Notes: generated by a model not told the origin, from the sequence alone. Numbered from the stretch's first letter, positions 54,667-63,689 are shown. The stretch: 64,000 bases of DNA from an uncultured Flavobacterium sp. (GCF_943913405.1 NZ_CALTYA010000003.1:124001-188000); one strand, 5' to 3'. Made by a program: numbers and translations.

Positions 54667-54969
54667 ATGAGTGCGAATTATAAATATGCAACTGTTTTAG
54701 AAGCCATAAAACAATTGCGAGATGCTGGTTTTATGGTAGATTTTAATATTTCTGGAAACGCTCTTACCGTAAATGACGCCGCTTATGATGTGGCCGAATT
54801 TGAGATTACTGAAGTTTATAGATATGAAGGAGATTCAAATCCGGATGAAGAATCGACAGTTTATGGAATTGAATCTAAAGACGGCGTAAAAGGAATTTTA
54901 GTTACTTCTTACGGAATGTATATTGAAGATGCTTCGGACGATTTGCTTCAGAAATTGTCGTTGAAATAA
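54667..54969 (+). CDS. Small conserved Bacteroidota protein (often labelled phosphoribosylpyrophosphate synthetase)
   Basis: A 100-residue soluble acidic protein: YATVLEAIKQLRDAGFMVDFNISGNALTVNDAAYDVAEFEITEVYRYEGDSNPDEESTVYGIESKDGVKGILVTSYGMY. This small family is often annotated as phosphoribosylpyrophosphate synthetase in Bacteroidota, but 100 residues without the PRPP-binding motif cannot be that enzyme, and the label should not be trusted. The real function is unknown. It begins 54 bases after the lpxR-like gene and ends 12 bases before the methyltransferase gene, probably in one transcript with the latter. Confidence 0.8.
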   Translation: MSANYKYATVLEAIKQLRDAGFMVDFNISGNALTVNDAAYDVAEFEITEVYRYEGDSNPDEESTVYGIESKDGVKGILVTSYGMYIEDASDDLLQKLSLK

Positions 54970-54981
54970 TTTCAGCTTGCC

Positions 54982-55614
54982 ATGGATTCTACTGAAAATA
55001 CAATTTATGTATTTGATAATTGCGCCGATGAATATCAAGAGAAATTCATGGATATGGATTTGTATGACGATACTTTTGATTTATTTTGCAATTCAATTGA
55101 CAAGAAAAATGCGCTGTTATTAGAATTGGCTTGCGGACCAGGAAATATTACGAAATACTTGCTTCAAAAGCGACCAGATTTTAAAATCACCGCTACTGAT
55201 TTATCCTTGAAAATGCTTGAACTCGCAAAAAAGAACAATCCTAAAGCTGATTTTCAGATGATGGATTGCCGAAATATAAAAAGCTTGTCGCAAACATTTG
55301 ACGGAATCATGTGCGGTTTCGCACTGCCTTATCTTTCCAAGAAAGAGGGTGTAAAATTAATAGCTGATGCTTTTGAGATCTTAAATCTCAACGGAATTTT
55401 GTACTTGAGTACGATGGAAGACGACCATTCAAAATCAGGATTTAAAAAGTCTAGTTCTGGAAAATATCAAGCTTATATTAATTATCACGAAGCCGATTAT
55501 TTATCAGAAGCTCTTGTCAAAAGCGGTTTTAAGATCATAAGCATGACGCGAAAAGATTTTTTGCAAAATGACGGAACCGTCACCAAAGATTTGATTTTAA
55601 TTGCTAGAAAATAA
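54982..55614 (+). CDS. Class I SAM-dependent methyltransferase
   Basis: A 210-residue protein with a Methyltransf_25-type fold. Motif I is LLELACGPGNITKYLLQ (about residues 46-62), followed by the acidic motif ITATDLSLKMLELAKKNNP, motif DFQMMDCRNI and the later YLSTMEDDH. It uses S-adenosylmethionine; the acceptor is not predictable. It starts 12 bases after the preceding small gene and ends at a strong terminator. Confidence 0.93.
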   Translation: MDSTENTIYVFDNCADEYQEKFMDMDLYDDTFDLFCNSIDKKNALLLELACGPGNITKYLLQKRPDFKITATDLSLKMLELAKKNNPKADFQMMDCRNIKSLSQTFDGIMCGFALPYLSKKEGVKLIADAFEILNLNGILYLSTMEDDHSKSGFKKSSSGKYQAYINYHEADYLSEALVKSGFKIISMTRKDFLQNDGTVTKDLILIARK

Positions 55615-55646
55615 AAAAGCATCCACTTTATGCGGATGCTTTTCTA
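55615..55646. terminator. Bidirectional terminator
   Basis: A perfect 10-bp stem AAAAGCATCC / GGATGCTTTT with a 9-nt loop lies directly after the methyltransferase stop codon and 16 bases before the end of the converging S9 peptidase gene. Confidence 0.85.
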
Positions 55647-55661
55647 TTTAAATTATTGCTG

Positions 55662-57794
55662 TTATTTTTTGCTAGGCAATTCTCTGTAACCCATATTGAA
55701 CAATGTAAACGCCATAATATCTGCCGCTTCTTCAATAGTTTTGGAAACTGGTTTTCCAGCACCATGGCCTGCATTTGTTTCAATTCGAATCAAAACCGGA
55801 TTATCGCCCGTTTGTTTTGCTTGCAATTCAGCAGCAAATTTAAAACTATGCGCTGGCACAACTCTGTCGTCGTGATCGCCCGTCGTTACCAATGTGGCTG
55901 GATATTTCACGCCTTTTTTTACGTTGTGAACCGGAGAATAGGCTTTCAAATAATCAAACATCTCTTTAGAATCTTCAGAAGTTCCATAGTCATAAGCCCA
56001 GCCTGCGCCCGCTGTAAATGTGTGGTAGCGAAGCATGTCTAAAACGCCAACTGCTGGCAGCGCTACTTTCATCAAGTCAGGTCTTTGCGTCATTGTCGCT
56101 CCAACTAATAAACCTCCATTTGAACCTCCGCGGATTGCCAAGAAATCTGGCGAAGTATATTTTTCTTTCATCAAATATTCTGCTGCGGCGATAAAATCGT
56201 CAAAGACATTCTGTTTCTTTTGCTGGATTCCTCCATCGTGCCATTTTTTTCCATATTCTCCGCCACCGCGAAGATTTGGAACTGCATAAACGCCTCCTTG
56301 CTCTAACCAGACTGCATTAGAAATACTGAATGCTGGCGTCAAGCTTACGCTGAAACCGCCATAACCATAAAGAATTGTCGGGTTTTTACCGTCTAATTTC
56401 AAGCCTTTTTTATGCGTGATAATCATCGGCACTTTTGTTCCGTCTTTTGAAGTGTAGAAAACCTGCTTGCTTTCATAATCTTCTGATTTGAAATCTACTT
56501 TTGGTTTTTCATATACTTTTGAAGTTCCTGCTTTTGGATTGTAAGCATAGATTGTTCCTGGAGTCGTGTAATTTGTAAAAGAATAATACAGTTCAGCATC
56601 TTCTTTTTTACCGCCAAAACCTCCTGCAGAACCGATTCCAGGCAATTTGATTTCACGAAGCATCTTTCCTTCATAATCATATTGTTTTATCTGAGAAACA
56701 GCATCTTTCATATAATTTGCAAAGATAAATCCTGAACCAGTGCTGATTGACAATACGTTTTCAGTTTCTGGAATAAAATCTTTCCAGTTCTCTACTTTTG
56801 GATTTGAAGCATCTACTGTCACTAATTTTTGATTCGGAGCATTCAAATCTGTCGTGATAAACAATTTTGTACCAACGTTGTCTACAATATTATTATCGCT
56901 GTTGAAATTGTTTACAATGTTTACGATTTTACTGTTTGGGACACTCAAATCTTTAATATAAAGTTCATTTCCATAAGTAGAATTCGCAGCAGAAATTATC
57001 AAATACCTGTCGTCTTCAGTGACGTATGCGCCCACATAACGGCGTTTTTCATTTTGTCCGAAGATGATTTTGTCGTCTTTTTGAGAAGTTCCCAACTTGT
57101 GGAAATATAATTTATGCTGATCGGTTTTGGCAGAAAGCTGGCTTCCGGTTGGCTTGTCATAACTTGAATAATAGAAACCTTCGTTGCCAATCCAAGCGAT
57201 GCCGCTGAATTTTACGTCCACCAATTCTGTTTCCAGTTTCTTTTTGGTAACGGCATCTAAAATGACTATTTTATTCCAGTCGCTTCCTGCTTCTGAAATG
57301 GAATAGGCAACTAAAGATCCATCTTTTGAAAATTCTACAGAAGAAAGTGACGTTGTTCCGTCAGAAGAAAAAGTATTTGGGTCTAGGAATAATTCTTCCT
57401 TGCCACTTTTATCTTTTCTGTATAAAACAGATTGGTTTTGCAAACCGTTATTTTTGAAATAATAAGTATAATCTCCTTCCTTAAATGGAGCGGAAATTTT
57501 TTCATAATTCCATACTTTTTCTAGCCTTTCCTTTAATTCTTTTCTGAAAGGAATTTTTTCTAGATAGCCAAAAGTTACTTCGTTTTCAGCTTTTACCCAA
57601 GCTGCGGTTTCGGCAGATTTGTCGTCTTCCAGCCAGCGGTAGGGGTCTTTTACTTCTGTTCCGAAGTAAGTGGTAGTCGTGTCGACTTGCTTGGTTTCAG
57701 GATATTTTAGCACGATTTTCTCTTCTTTAATGGTTTCTTCTTTACAAGATAAAAGAGCGGATGCTGCAATCACTGTTAATACTAATTTTTTCAT
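55662..57794 (-). CDS. Prolyl oligopeptidase family (S9A) lipoprotein peptidase
   Basis: A 710-residue protein with a lipoprotein signal (LTVIAASALLSCKEE, lipobox Cys17). The propeller domain follows from KDPYRWLEDDKSAET, the classical POP N-terminus. The C-terminal catalytic domain has the nucleophile Ser558 in AIRGGSNGGLLVGA, the Asp in GDHDDRVVPAHS and His677 in NAGHGAGKP. ILYGYGGFSVSLTPAFS is also standard. It cleaves after Pro in peptides of limited size. The CKEE sequence after the lipidated Cys resembles the lipoprotein export signals reported in some Bacteroidota, so surface exposure is possible. Confidence 0.96.
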   Translation of the reverse strand: MKKLVLTVIAASALLSCKEETIKEEKIVLKYPETKQVDTTTTYFGTEVKDPYRWLEDDKSAETAAWVKAENEVTFGYLEKIPFRKELKERLEKVWNYEKISAPFKEGDYTYYFKNNGLQNQSVLYRKDKSGKEELFLDPNTFSSDGTTSLSSVEFSKDGSLVAYSISEAGSDWNKIVILDAVTKKKLETELVDVKFSGIAWIGNEGFYYSSYDKPTGSQLSAKTDQHKLYFHKLGTSQKDDKIIFGQNEKRRYVGAYVTEDDRYLIISAANSTYGNELYIKDLSVPNSKIVNIVNNFNSDNNIVDNVGTKLFITTDLNAPNQKLVTVDASNPKVENWKDFIPETENVLSISTGSGFIFANYMKDAVSQIKQYDYEGKMLREIKLPGIGSAGGFGGKKEDAELYYSFTNYTTPGTIYAYNPKAGTSKVYEKPKVDFKSEDYESKQVFYTSKDGTKVPMIITHKKGLKLDGKNPTILYGYGGFSVSLTPAFSISNAVWLEQGGVYAVPNLRGGGEYGKKWHDGGIQQKKQNVFDDFIAAAEYLMKEKYTSPDFLAIRGGSNGGLLVGATMTQRPDLMKVALPAVGVLDMLRYHTFTAGAGWAYDYGTSEDSKEMFDYLKAYSPVHNVKKGVKYPATLVTTGDHDDRVVPAHSFKFAAELQAKQTGDNPVLIRIETNAGHGAGKPVSKTIEEAADIMAFTLFNMGYRELPSKK

Positions 57795-57840
57795 TAAAAT
57801 GTTTTTTGATTCCTACAAAAATAGGGAAATGAATTGTAAG

Positions 57841-58221
57841 TTAGTTAAAAAGCGGACGGTATTGCGCCCAATGTTTGTAAATCAGGATTCCGTTTAAAAC
57901 TGCGACCAAAACTGCGCCTCCGATTCCCGGAATATCAAGAAATAGATGGAAAAGTAAAATATTTAGTGAAATTGGAGCTAATAAAATCAAAGCAAAAGCA
58001 ATCCATTTTTTTGATAAAAGCAGGATGGCTATGAATATTTCTAAAGTGGCGACGACTGGCAAAACATAGCCTGTCGCAGATAAAGATCCCATGAATGAAG
58101 CGGCGCTTTCTGGCAGATGCGGCGCAGGAAGAAAGGGCAGTGGATAAAATTTATTAAGACCAAAAACCAAAAGAACAATTCCTAGAACAAAGCGAACAAT
58201 CGAAGTAAATTTTGAATTCAT
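57841..58221 (-). CDS. DoxX-like membrane protein
   Basis: A 126-residue protein with four hydrophobic segments. The opening FTSIVRFVLGIVLLVFGLNKFYPLPFLPAP is typical of DoxX/DoxX-like proteins, as is the closing NGILIYKHWAQYRPLF. The family is linked in some bacteria to thiol and oxidative-stress functions, but the role of short members is unknown. It lies 46 bases upstream of the S9A peptidase gene on the same strand and could be cotranscribed with it. Confidence 0.8.
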   Translation of the reverse strand: MNSKFTSIVRFVLGIVLLVFGLNKFYPLPFLPAPHLPESAASFMGSLSATGYVLPVVATLEIFIAILLLSKKWIAFALILLAPISLNILLFHLFLDIPGIGGAVLVAVLNGILIYKHWAQYRPLFN

Positions 58222-58401
58222 AATTACGCAATTTAACGGTTACTAAATATGTATTGAATTTTCTAAATTACTAAAAATATGTTAACTAAATTAATATGTT
58301 GATAAATAATAGTTATATTAATGTGTAATTAATATTTTAGAGGTTAAAAATACAACTATTCTGCTAAAGTTAAAATTGACTTTTTCTTAAATTTATAAAT
58401 A

Positions 58402-58430
58402 AAAAAACCGCCATTACAGCGGTTTTTTCT
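58402..58430 (-). terminator. Terminator of the TonB receptor locus
   Basis: A perfect 10-bp stem AAAAAACCGC / GCGGTTTTTT with a 7-nt loop lies 16 bases beyond the stop codon at 58446. Confidence 0.85.
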
Positions 58431-58445
58431 GATATATGAAAAATA

Positions 58446-59027
58446 TTATTGTACCGCAATTACAATCGGAAAAGTAACCTGAATATCAGTTTCACCGCCT
58501 GCGTTTGCAATATTTCCAGAAGAAACACCTTCACCGCTTTTGTTTGGCTGATGTCTTAAAGTGATAGTCAAATTGCCAGTTCCGGCAGTTGCGCCAGTTG
58601 TGAAAGTAAAGTTTAATCCTACTGGATGTCCGTTTTCGTCATTCGGGCTTGCATACGCAAAACTTCCTAAGGCATTTGAAACGTTGAAGAAAAACTGGTG
58701 GTCATCAGCTTCTTCTAAAATTTCTGCTGTAATGCTTTCTGCAGGAGTTGCAGCTTCATTTAATAAATCAAGGCTTCCGTTGTAAGTTGTACTTGGTGCA
58801 AAATTTCCTGAAACGGTAACTATTGGCGCATTTGGGCCTTCCGCTCCGTCTAAGTCTCTGGAAGTAAGCGTGATTGTTTGACCGCCACCATTTAAAGTAG
58901 CCTTTAAAGTCGTAATTACTTCTTCTTCATTAACCGGACCGCTTCCGCCACTGTTGTCGTCGCTGCTGCAAGAAGCAAAAAATAGTGTGGCAATAAGGCT
59001 TAACGATAAAAATTTAATTGTTTTCAT
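58446..59027 (-). CDS. Hypothetical lipoprotein linked to a TonB-dependent receptor
   Basis: A 193-residue protein with a lipoprotein signal ending in LFFASC and the lipidated Cys followed by SSDDNSGG, an acidic stretch like the surface-lipoprotein export signal described for Flavobacterium. The mature part is beta-rich with many Thr, Asn and Gly residues (ATLNGGGQTITLTSRDLDG, TGNLTITLRHQPNKSGEG). I do not recognise a family with certainty; similar proteins are paired with TonB receptors. It starts 20 bases after the receptor gene and is surely cotranscribed. A role in capturing the receptor's ligand is inferred. Confidence 0.75.
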   Translation of the reverse strand: MKTIKFLSLSLIATLFFASCSSDDNSGGSGPVNEEEVITTLKATLNGGGQTITLTSRDLDGAEGPNAPIVTVSGNFAPSTTYNGSLDLLNEAATPAESITAEILEEADDHQFFFNVSNALGSFAYASPNDENGHPVGLNFTFTTGATAGTGNLTITLRHQPNKSGEGVSSGNIANAGGETDIQVTFPIVIAVQ

Positions 59028-59047
59028 GAGGAAATGGTTTTTAAAAT

Positions 59048-61429
59048 TTAATAATTTAGTTTTAGTTGAACCCTGAAATTGCGTCCCAAATCATCTGCAT
59101 AATAGCGGATTCTGTTGAGATAATCTCGGTAATTCGTGTTCATAATGTTTTGGATATTAAATCCGATGGTCATTTTAGAGTTGTTTAAAACGCTGAAGCT
59201 CATCTCAGAATTAAAATGCAGCAGGCTGTAGCCTTTTGGCGGTTTGCTGATTTCAACCAAAGTGCTTACGGGCTCTCCAGTGTCAAGAACATCAATATAA
59301 AAATCGTTATTTGGATATCTTTTCTGAGTCAAAACGGTTTCGTTTTTTAAGCTCAAGACAAGATTATTCCAACTCGTTTTTCTAAAACTGATGCTGTTGT
59401 TGAAATTCATCGGAGGCATGTCAATCAAAGCTGTGTCGTTTGTCAAGTCATCACCATAAACAAACGCAGCTGTTGAATGCCAATTTAGATTTTTTGCAAA
59501 ATCATAATCGGCTGTAAAATCAACACCAAAAAGTCTTGCGTTTACTTGCTTGTATTCCCAAACAGGAAAAGGCCCGCGGTTTGAAAGGATGATTGTCGTC
59601 GGAATCAAAATCTTGAAATCATTGATAAAATTCGCATACGGATTTATTTCCAAGGCAAAATTGCTTGAAGTGTAATTGAAAGCAGTTGACAATTTTAAGG
59701 CAACTTCGCGCTTCAATGCCAAATCTCCCAATTCAATCTGGCCGGTGGCATGATGCAAGCCGTCGCTGAATAATTCGGCAGGATTAGGATTTCTGCTGGT
59801 CACTCCAACATTCGTCGTCCAATGCAAATTATTGCTGAATTCATATTTTGATCCCAAACTTCCAGAGAAATTATTATAATCAAAAACCGGATTTGTATAC
59901 CACTGCTGTCCGGCATCGCTGACAATAAAATCACTAAATTCAGTATCATACCCACGCTCAGTCCATCTTGTTTTTAAATAATATTTTTGTGCATCTATGT
60001 GGCTGAAATCATAGCGAAGTCCAGCTTCTAGAGATAATTTATTATTTAAGATGTAAGTTCCGATAGCATAAATTCCTGCATCTGATTTATCATAATTTGG
60101 AATCAAAGCGCGGACATTCGTATTGTCAGTATCTGCGAAATTATTTTGGAAGCCCGCACTTATTCCGACTTTATACTTTAAATTATCTGAATAATTTCCT
60201 TCAAAATCAGCATTGAATGTATGTGTTTTCAAGTCTAAATCTAAGGAAGGCTTGTCGCGGTCGGCACCTCGGCGCAAATCAAATTCTAATCGATTGTTGA
60301 ACTGAAAAGAATATTGGAGCGACAATTTTCGGTCATTTGAGAAAAGTTTGTAATAATTTATTTTCCCCAAATGATGCTGCAATTCTTGCCTCGGTGCATT
60401 TATATCATAGGAGAAATCAGAAATATATTGGGGCTGGCCACTATTTATCGCGCGAATCAAATCAGAAACTGCGCTGATATGCGAAGCTCTCAAAATTCCG
60501 ATTTCAGCATTGAAATAACTGTAGAAAAAGCTGAATCCTTGATTTTCTCCTTTGTATCCAAGGCTTCCGGAAAAGTTTTTTTCACGATTTCCCGTATTTG
60601 AAAGTACATAATCTGGCGCTTTGAAATCACCCAGATATTTGTAAGTTCCTTGAAGATTCCAGTTCCAGCCACTTTTGTAGCCCTTGAATAACGAGGAAGT
60701 CAGACTTCCACCGCGACCATTGGATTGAGCGCTTAAAATCGTCTTTCCGAAAATAGTATCCTTAATCGGAATATGCGGCGGATCAATAATAACCGTCCCG
60801 CCAATCGCATCGCCGCCAAATTGCAAACCTTGAGCACCTTTGATTACTGAAATTTTTCCTGCTGTGTTGAGATCCATATTTGGCGCGTGTTCGGTTCCCC
60901 ATTGCTGGTCTTCCAAACGCACGTTGTTGTTGATGATCAAAACACGGCTGCTGTGCAAACCATTGATGATTGGCTTGACAATCGTATTTCCAGTTTTTAA
61001 GGAAGAAACGCCGCTGATTTCCTTTAAAGCGTCACCCAAACTTTCACTGCTGTATTTTTCAATCGTCGAAGTTTTGATTTCTTGCGCTTTTTCTTTAGCA
61101 TAAGTTTCTTTCAAAACGACTTCTGACAATTGAGAAACGTCAGGTTTTAAAGCAATATTCAGCACTTTATTTCCTTGGAAATCTAGAATTGTATCTAAAG
61201 TTTTATAACCCAAATATTCCACAAAAACCTGCAGACGCGCATTTGGAATTCCGTTAATTGTATAATTTCCAGTTTCGTCCGCGTTAGCAAAAAAGCTTGA
61301 AACGTGAATGTGGCTTCCTGCCAAAGGTTGCTTTTTCTCGTTTGTAATTTTCCCTGACAATGTGTTTTGGGAATATACAAGAGATTGATTTCCCATAAAT
61401 AGGAAAGCAAATAATAAGATGTATCGCAT
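59048..61429 (-). CDS. TonB-dependent outer-membrane receptor with carboxypeptidase-regulatory-like domain
   Basis: A 793-residue protein with a signal peptide (about 1-20). A CarboxypepD_reg-like domain (22-100; LSGKITNEKKQPLAGSHIHVSSFFANADETGNYTINGIPN) is followed by a plug (about 118-230; IINGLHSSRVLIINNNVRLEDQQWGTEHAPNMDL and ISVIKGAQGLQFGGDAIGGTVII) and a barrel ending in the aromatic strand NFRVQLKLNY. The plug stretch WGTEHAPNMD recalls zinc/copper receptors of the ZnuD type. Together with the upstream His/Cys-rich small protein this points to metal uptake, but the ligand is not proven. There is no SusD partner. Confidence 0.93.
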   Translation of the reverse strand: MRYILLFAFLFMGNQSLVYSQNTLSGKITNEKKQPLAGSHIHVSSFFANADETGNYTINGIPNARLQVFVEYLGYKTLDTILDFQGNKVLNIALKPDVSQLSEVVLKETYAKEKAQEIKTSTIEKYSSESLGDALKEISGVSSLKTGNTIVKPIINGLHSSRVLIINNNVRLEDQQWGTEHAPNMDLNTAGKISVIKGAQGLQFGGDAIGGTVIIDPPHIPIKDTIFGKTILSAQSNGRGGSLTSSLFKGYKSGWNWNLQGTYKYLGDFKAPDYVLSNTGNREKNFSGSLGYKGENQGFSFFYSYFNAEIGILRASHISAVSDLIRAINSGQPQYISDFSYDINAPRQELQHHLGKINYYKLFSNDRKLSLQYSFQFNNRLEFDLRRGADRDKPSLDLDLKTHTFNADFEGNYSDNLKYKVGISAGFQNNFADTDNTNVRALIPNYDKSDAGIYAIGTYILNNKLSLEAGLRYDFSHIDAQKYYLKTRWTERGYDTEFSDFIVSDAGQQWYTNPVFDYNNFSGSLGSKYEFSNNLHWTTNVGVTSRNPNPAELFSDGLHHATGQIELGDLALKREVALKLSTAFNYTSSNFALEINPYANFINDFKILIPTTIILSNRGPFPVWEYKQVNARLFGVDFTADYDFAKNLNWHSTAAFVYGDDLTNDTALIDMPPMNFNNSISFRKTSWNNLVLSLKNETVLTQKRYPNNDFYIDVLDTGEPVSTLVEISKPPKGYSLLHFNSEMSFSVLNNSKMTIGFNIQNIMNTNYRDYLNRIRYYADDLGRNFRVQLKLNY

Positions 61430-61512
61430 TTTTTACAACTCTAAAATGATAATTATGGCAAATTCCAAAAAGGAAAAAGCCAGAAAGTAGGGGAGTTTCC
61501 CCTATTCGATAA

Positions 61513-61860
61513 TTAGCAATTAGAAGGCGGTCCGCGGTGCGAGAAAAGGCTTCCTGAAAAAACATCAGGAGTTTCTGTTGCGGGAAAATTTGTTTGGGCA
61601 AAAGCCTCAAAAGTAAGCTGTGATTTGAAAGAAGTGAATTCTGTCGCGATGAAACTGCTTAGCGTAAATTCGCAGACAAAACATTTCTCGTGATTGTGGT
61701 CGAGCGTCTGGATTTTTGTCGTTCCATCATCATCTGAATGATTGACAAAAGTGGTTTCCTGACCTAAAAAATGCTCATAAGAATGGACAGACTGAAACAG
61801 TATTGAGAACAATACCGCCAGCATCAAAGAAAGATTTATTATAGCAAATTTCTTTTTCAT
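61513..61860 (-). CDS. Small secreted His/Cys-rich protein upstream of a TonB receptor
   Basis: The start is placed at ATG 61860, giving 115 residues; the frame extends to a TTG at 61869. A signal sequence or anchor (about 4-27) is followed by HSYEHFLGQETTFVNHSDDDG, the metal-site-like DHNHEKCFVCEF (His-x-His and Cys-x-x-Cys) and a C-terminal SHRGPPSNC. This pattern recalls DUF2946-like small periplasmic proteins that precede metal-related TonB receptors. It lies 83 bases upstream of the receptor gene in the same direction. A role in binding zinc or copper, or in sensing them, is an inference from these residues and context. Confidence 0.7.
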   Translation of the reverse strand: MKKKFAIINLSLMLAVLFSILFQSVHSYEHFLGQETTFVNHSDDDGTTKIQTLDHNHEKCFVCEFTLSSFIATEFTSFKSQLTFEAFAQTNFPATETPDVFSGSLFSHRGPPSNC

Positions 61861-61997
61861 CCAATGCAAATGTATGAAAGCGGATTATAAAAATGATTGT
61901 TTTAACAAATTTTAATGACAATGTAATAATTTGAAATTTATCTTTTCATAATAAATTGCATTATCTTTGATATTATAATATTCAAAAAAATCTTGAT

Positions 61998-62249
61998 ATG
62001 GATTCTATAACTGTTTCAAAATTAAGTCAAAAAATAAAATTGCTTCCTGATGATTTGCTTCAAGAAGTGGATAAGTTTATTGATTTTTTGAATTATAAGT
62101 CTGAAAATGCAGATTGGTCAGAGTTTTTAACGGATGAACAAAGATTGCTAATCAAAAAAGGTTCAGATGATATTTCGCAAGGAAAAACCTATTCTCATGC
62201 TGCAGCAAAACAAATAATTAAGGATCATATAAAAAGCAAAACTTCTTAA
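61998..62249 (+). CDS. Antitoxin-like protein (DUF2281/addiction-module type)
   Basis: An 83-residue protein. The N-terminal half TVSKLSQKIKLLPDDLLQEVDKFIDFLNYKS matches the DUF2281 pattern of short helical antitoxins. The C-terminal half DWSEFLTDEQRLLIKKGSDDISQGKTYSHAAAKQIIKDHIKSK resembles the toxin-binding tail of addiction-module components. The stop codon overlaps the start of the toxin gene (TAATG), so the two are translationally coupled. It should bind and neutralise the ParE/RelE-like partner and probably represses its own promoter. Confidence 0.82.
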   Translation: MDSITVSKLSQKIKLLPDDLLQEVDKFIDFLNYKSENADWSEFLTDEQRLLIKKGSDDISQGKTYSHAAAKQIIKDHIKSKTS

Positions 62250-62527
62250 TGGAAATTGTTTGGTCTGAAGCTGCTTTGAACTCTTTTCTAGCTACTGTCG
62301 ATTATCTTTTTGAAAAATGGTCAATAAAAGAAATAAATTTTTTTGAAAAAAATGTTGATGATTTGCTTAAAAATATTTTAATCAACAATGAACTTTGCCC
62401 AGAATCTAAAATATATGGTTATAGAAAATGTTCCATTGACGGAATTAATTCTCTCGTTTATTCTATTGTAAACAATACTTTATTTTTGGTGACATTTCTT
62501 GATAATAGAAGTTCTAACTTGTTCTAA
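62249..62527 (+). CDS. RelE/ParE superfamily toxin
   Basis: A 92-residue protein with the RelE/ParE fold: IVWSEAALNSFLATVDYLFEKWSIKEINFFEKNVDDLLKNILINNELCPES, then the strand block YGYRKCSIDGINSLVYSIVNNTLFLVTFLDNRSS. ParE relatives poison gyrase; RelE relatives cut ribosome-bound mRNA. The typical RelE catalytic residues are not obvious, so the target is undecided. A compact terminator follows. The pair sits between the TonB locus and asd with no other mobile features. Confidence 0.86.
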   Translation: MEIVWSEAALNSFLATVDYLFEKWSIKEINFFEKNVDDLLKNILINNELCPESKIYGYRKCSIDGINSLVYSIVNNTLFLVTFLDNRSSNLF

Positions 62528-62529
62528 AA

Positions 62530-62563
62530 TAAAAAGCCGCAATGTGTCAATTGCAGCTTTTCA
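62530..62563. terminator. Bidirectional terminator after the toxin-antitoxin pair
   Basis: AAAAGC-C-GCAA pairs with TTGC-A-GCTTTT around an 8-nt loop, one mismatch in the stem. It lies between the toxin stop codon and the end of the converging asd gene. Confidence 0.7.
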
Positions 62564-62584
62564 AATTTATAAGAAATTATTTTT

Positions 62585-63574
62585 TTATACCAATTTATTT
62601 GCAACCAGATATTCGGCAATTTGAATTGTATTTGTTGCAGCTCCTTTTCTCAAGTTATCAGCAACAATCCACATGTTCAAAGTATTTGGCTGCGATTCAT
62701 CACGACGAATTCTCCCTACGAAAACATCATCTTTTCCTTGTGCAAATAATGGCATCGGATAAGTGTAGGTGTCTGTATTGTCTTGAACTACAACTCCTGG
62801 TGTTTCGTGAAGGATTTTTCGGATGTCATTTACTTCGAAATCATTTGTAAATTCCACATTTACAGCTTCACTGTGACCTCCAACAATCGGCACACGAACT
62901 GCAGTTGCAGTAACAGCAATAGTTTTATCGCTTAAGATTTTTTGAGTTTCGCGAACTAATTTCATCTCTTCTTTTGTGTAGCCGTTCTCTTCAAATGAAT
63001 CACATTGCGGGATCGCATTTCTGTGAATTTGGTATTTATAAGCCATTTCACCTTTTGCTCCAACATATTCATTTTCCAATTGTTCAACTGCTTTTACGCC
63101 AGTTCCAGTAATGGATTGGTAAGTCGAAACGATGATTCTTTTGATATTGTATTTTTTATGCAAAGGCGCTAAAGCCAAAACCATTTGAATCGTCGAGCAA
63201 TTTGGGTTTGCAATAATTTTATCGTCTTTTGTCAATTCAGAAGCATTGATTTCAGGAACAATGAGTTTTTTGTCAGCGTGCATTCTCCAAGCTGATGAAT
63301 TGTCGATTACTGTTGTTCCAGCTTCTGCAAATTTTGGAGCCCAAGCCAAAGAAGTTTCTCCGCCAGCCGAAAATAATGCGATTTCAGGCTTCATCGCAAC
63401 GGCAGTTTCTAATCCAACAACCTTATATTTTTTTCCCTTGAATTCGATTTCCTTCCCCACAGATTTCTCTGACGCTACGGGAATTAACTCGGTTACAGGA
63501 AAATTTCTTTCCGCCAAAACTTGAAGCATTACTTCGCCAACCATTCCGGTTGCGCCAACAACAGCAACTTTCAT
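62585..63574 (-). CDS. asd: Aspartate-semialdehyde dehydrogenase
   Basis: A 329-residue protein. The NADP-binding motif VAVVGATGMVGEVMLQVL opens the protein, and the active-site motif NPNCSTIQMV holds the nucleophile Cys126. Further conserved parts are YQSITGTGVKAVEQLENE and RVPIVGGHSEAVNVEF, with the catalytic His in VGGHSE. It converts aspartyl phosphate to aspartate semialdehyde on the way to lysine/diaminopimelate, threonine and methionine. It appears monocistronic here and is flanked by terminators. Confidence 0.97.
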   Translation of the reverse strand: MKVAVVGATGMVGEVMLQVLAERNFPVTELIPVASEKSVGKEIEFKGKKYKVVGLETAVAMKPEIALFSAGGETSLAWAPKFAEAGTTVIDNSSAWRMHADKKLIVPEINASELTKDDKIIANPNCSTIQMVLALAPLHKKYNIKRIIVSTYQSITGTGVKAVEQLENEYVGAKGEMAYKYQIHRNAIPQCDSFEENGYTKEEMKLVRETQKILSDKTIAVTATAVRVPIVGGHSEAVNVEFTNDFEVNDIRKILHETPGVVVQDNTDTYTYPMPLFAQGKDDVFVGRIRRDESQPNTLNMWIVADNLRKGAATNTIQIAEYLVANKLV

Positions 63575-63689
63575 ATTCTTGATTTTAAATGTTTAAAACT
63601 GATTTTCTGAATGCAAAAGTAGCTAATAATCTGATTGAAAATACGAATATTTAAAATATAACAATTTGTTATGAAAATATATATTTATA

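Noticed and set aside
54667..54969. Annotation as phosphoribosylpyrophosphate synthetase
   Set aside because: Only 100 residues, no PRPP-binding motif; the label is a propagated misname.
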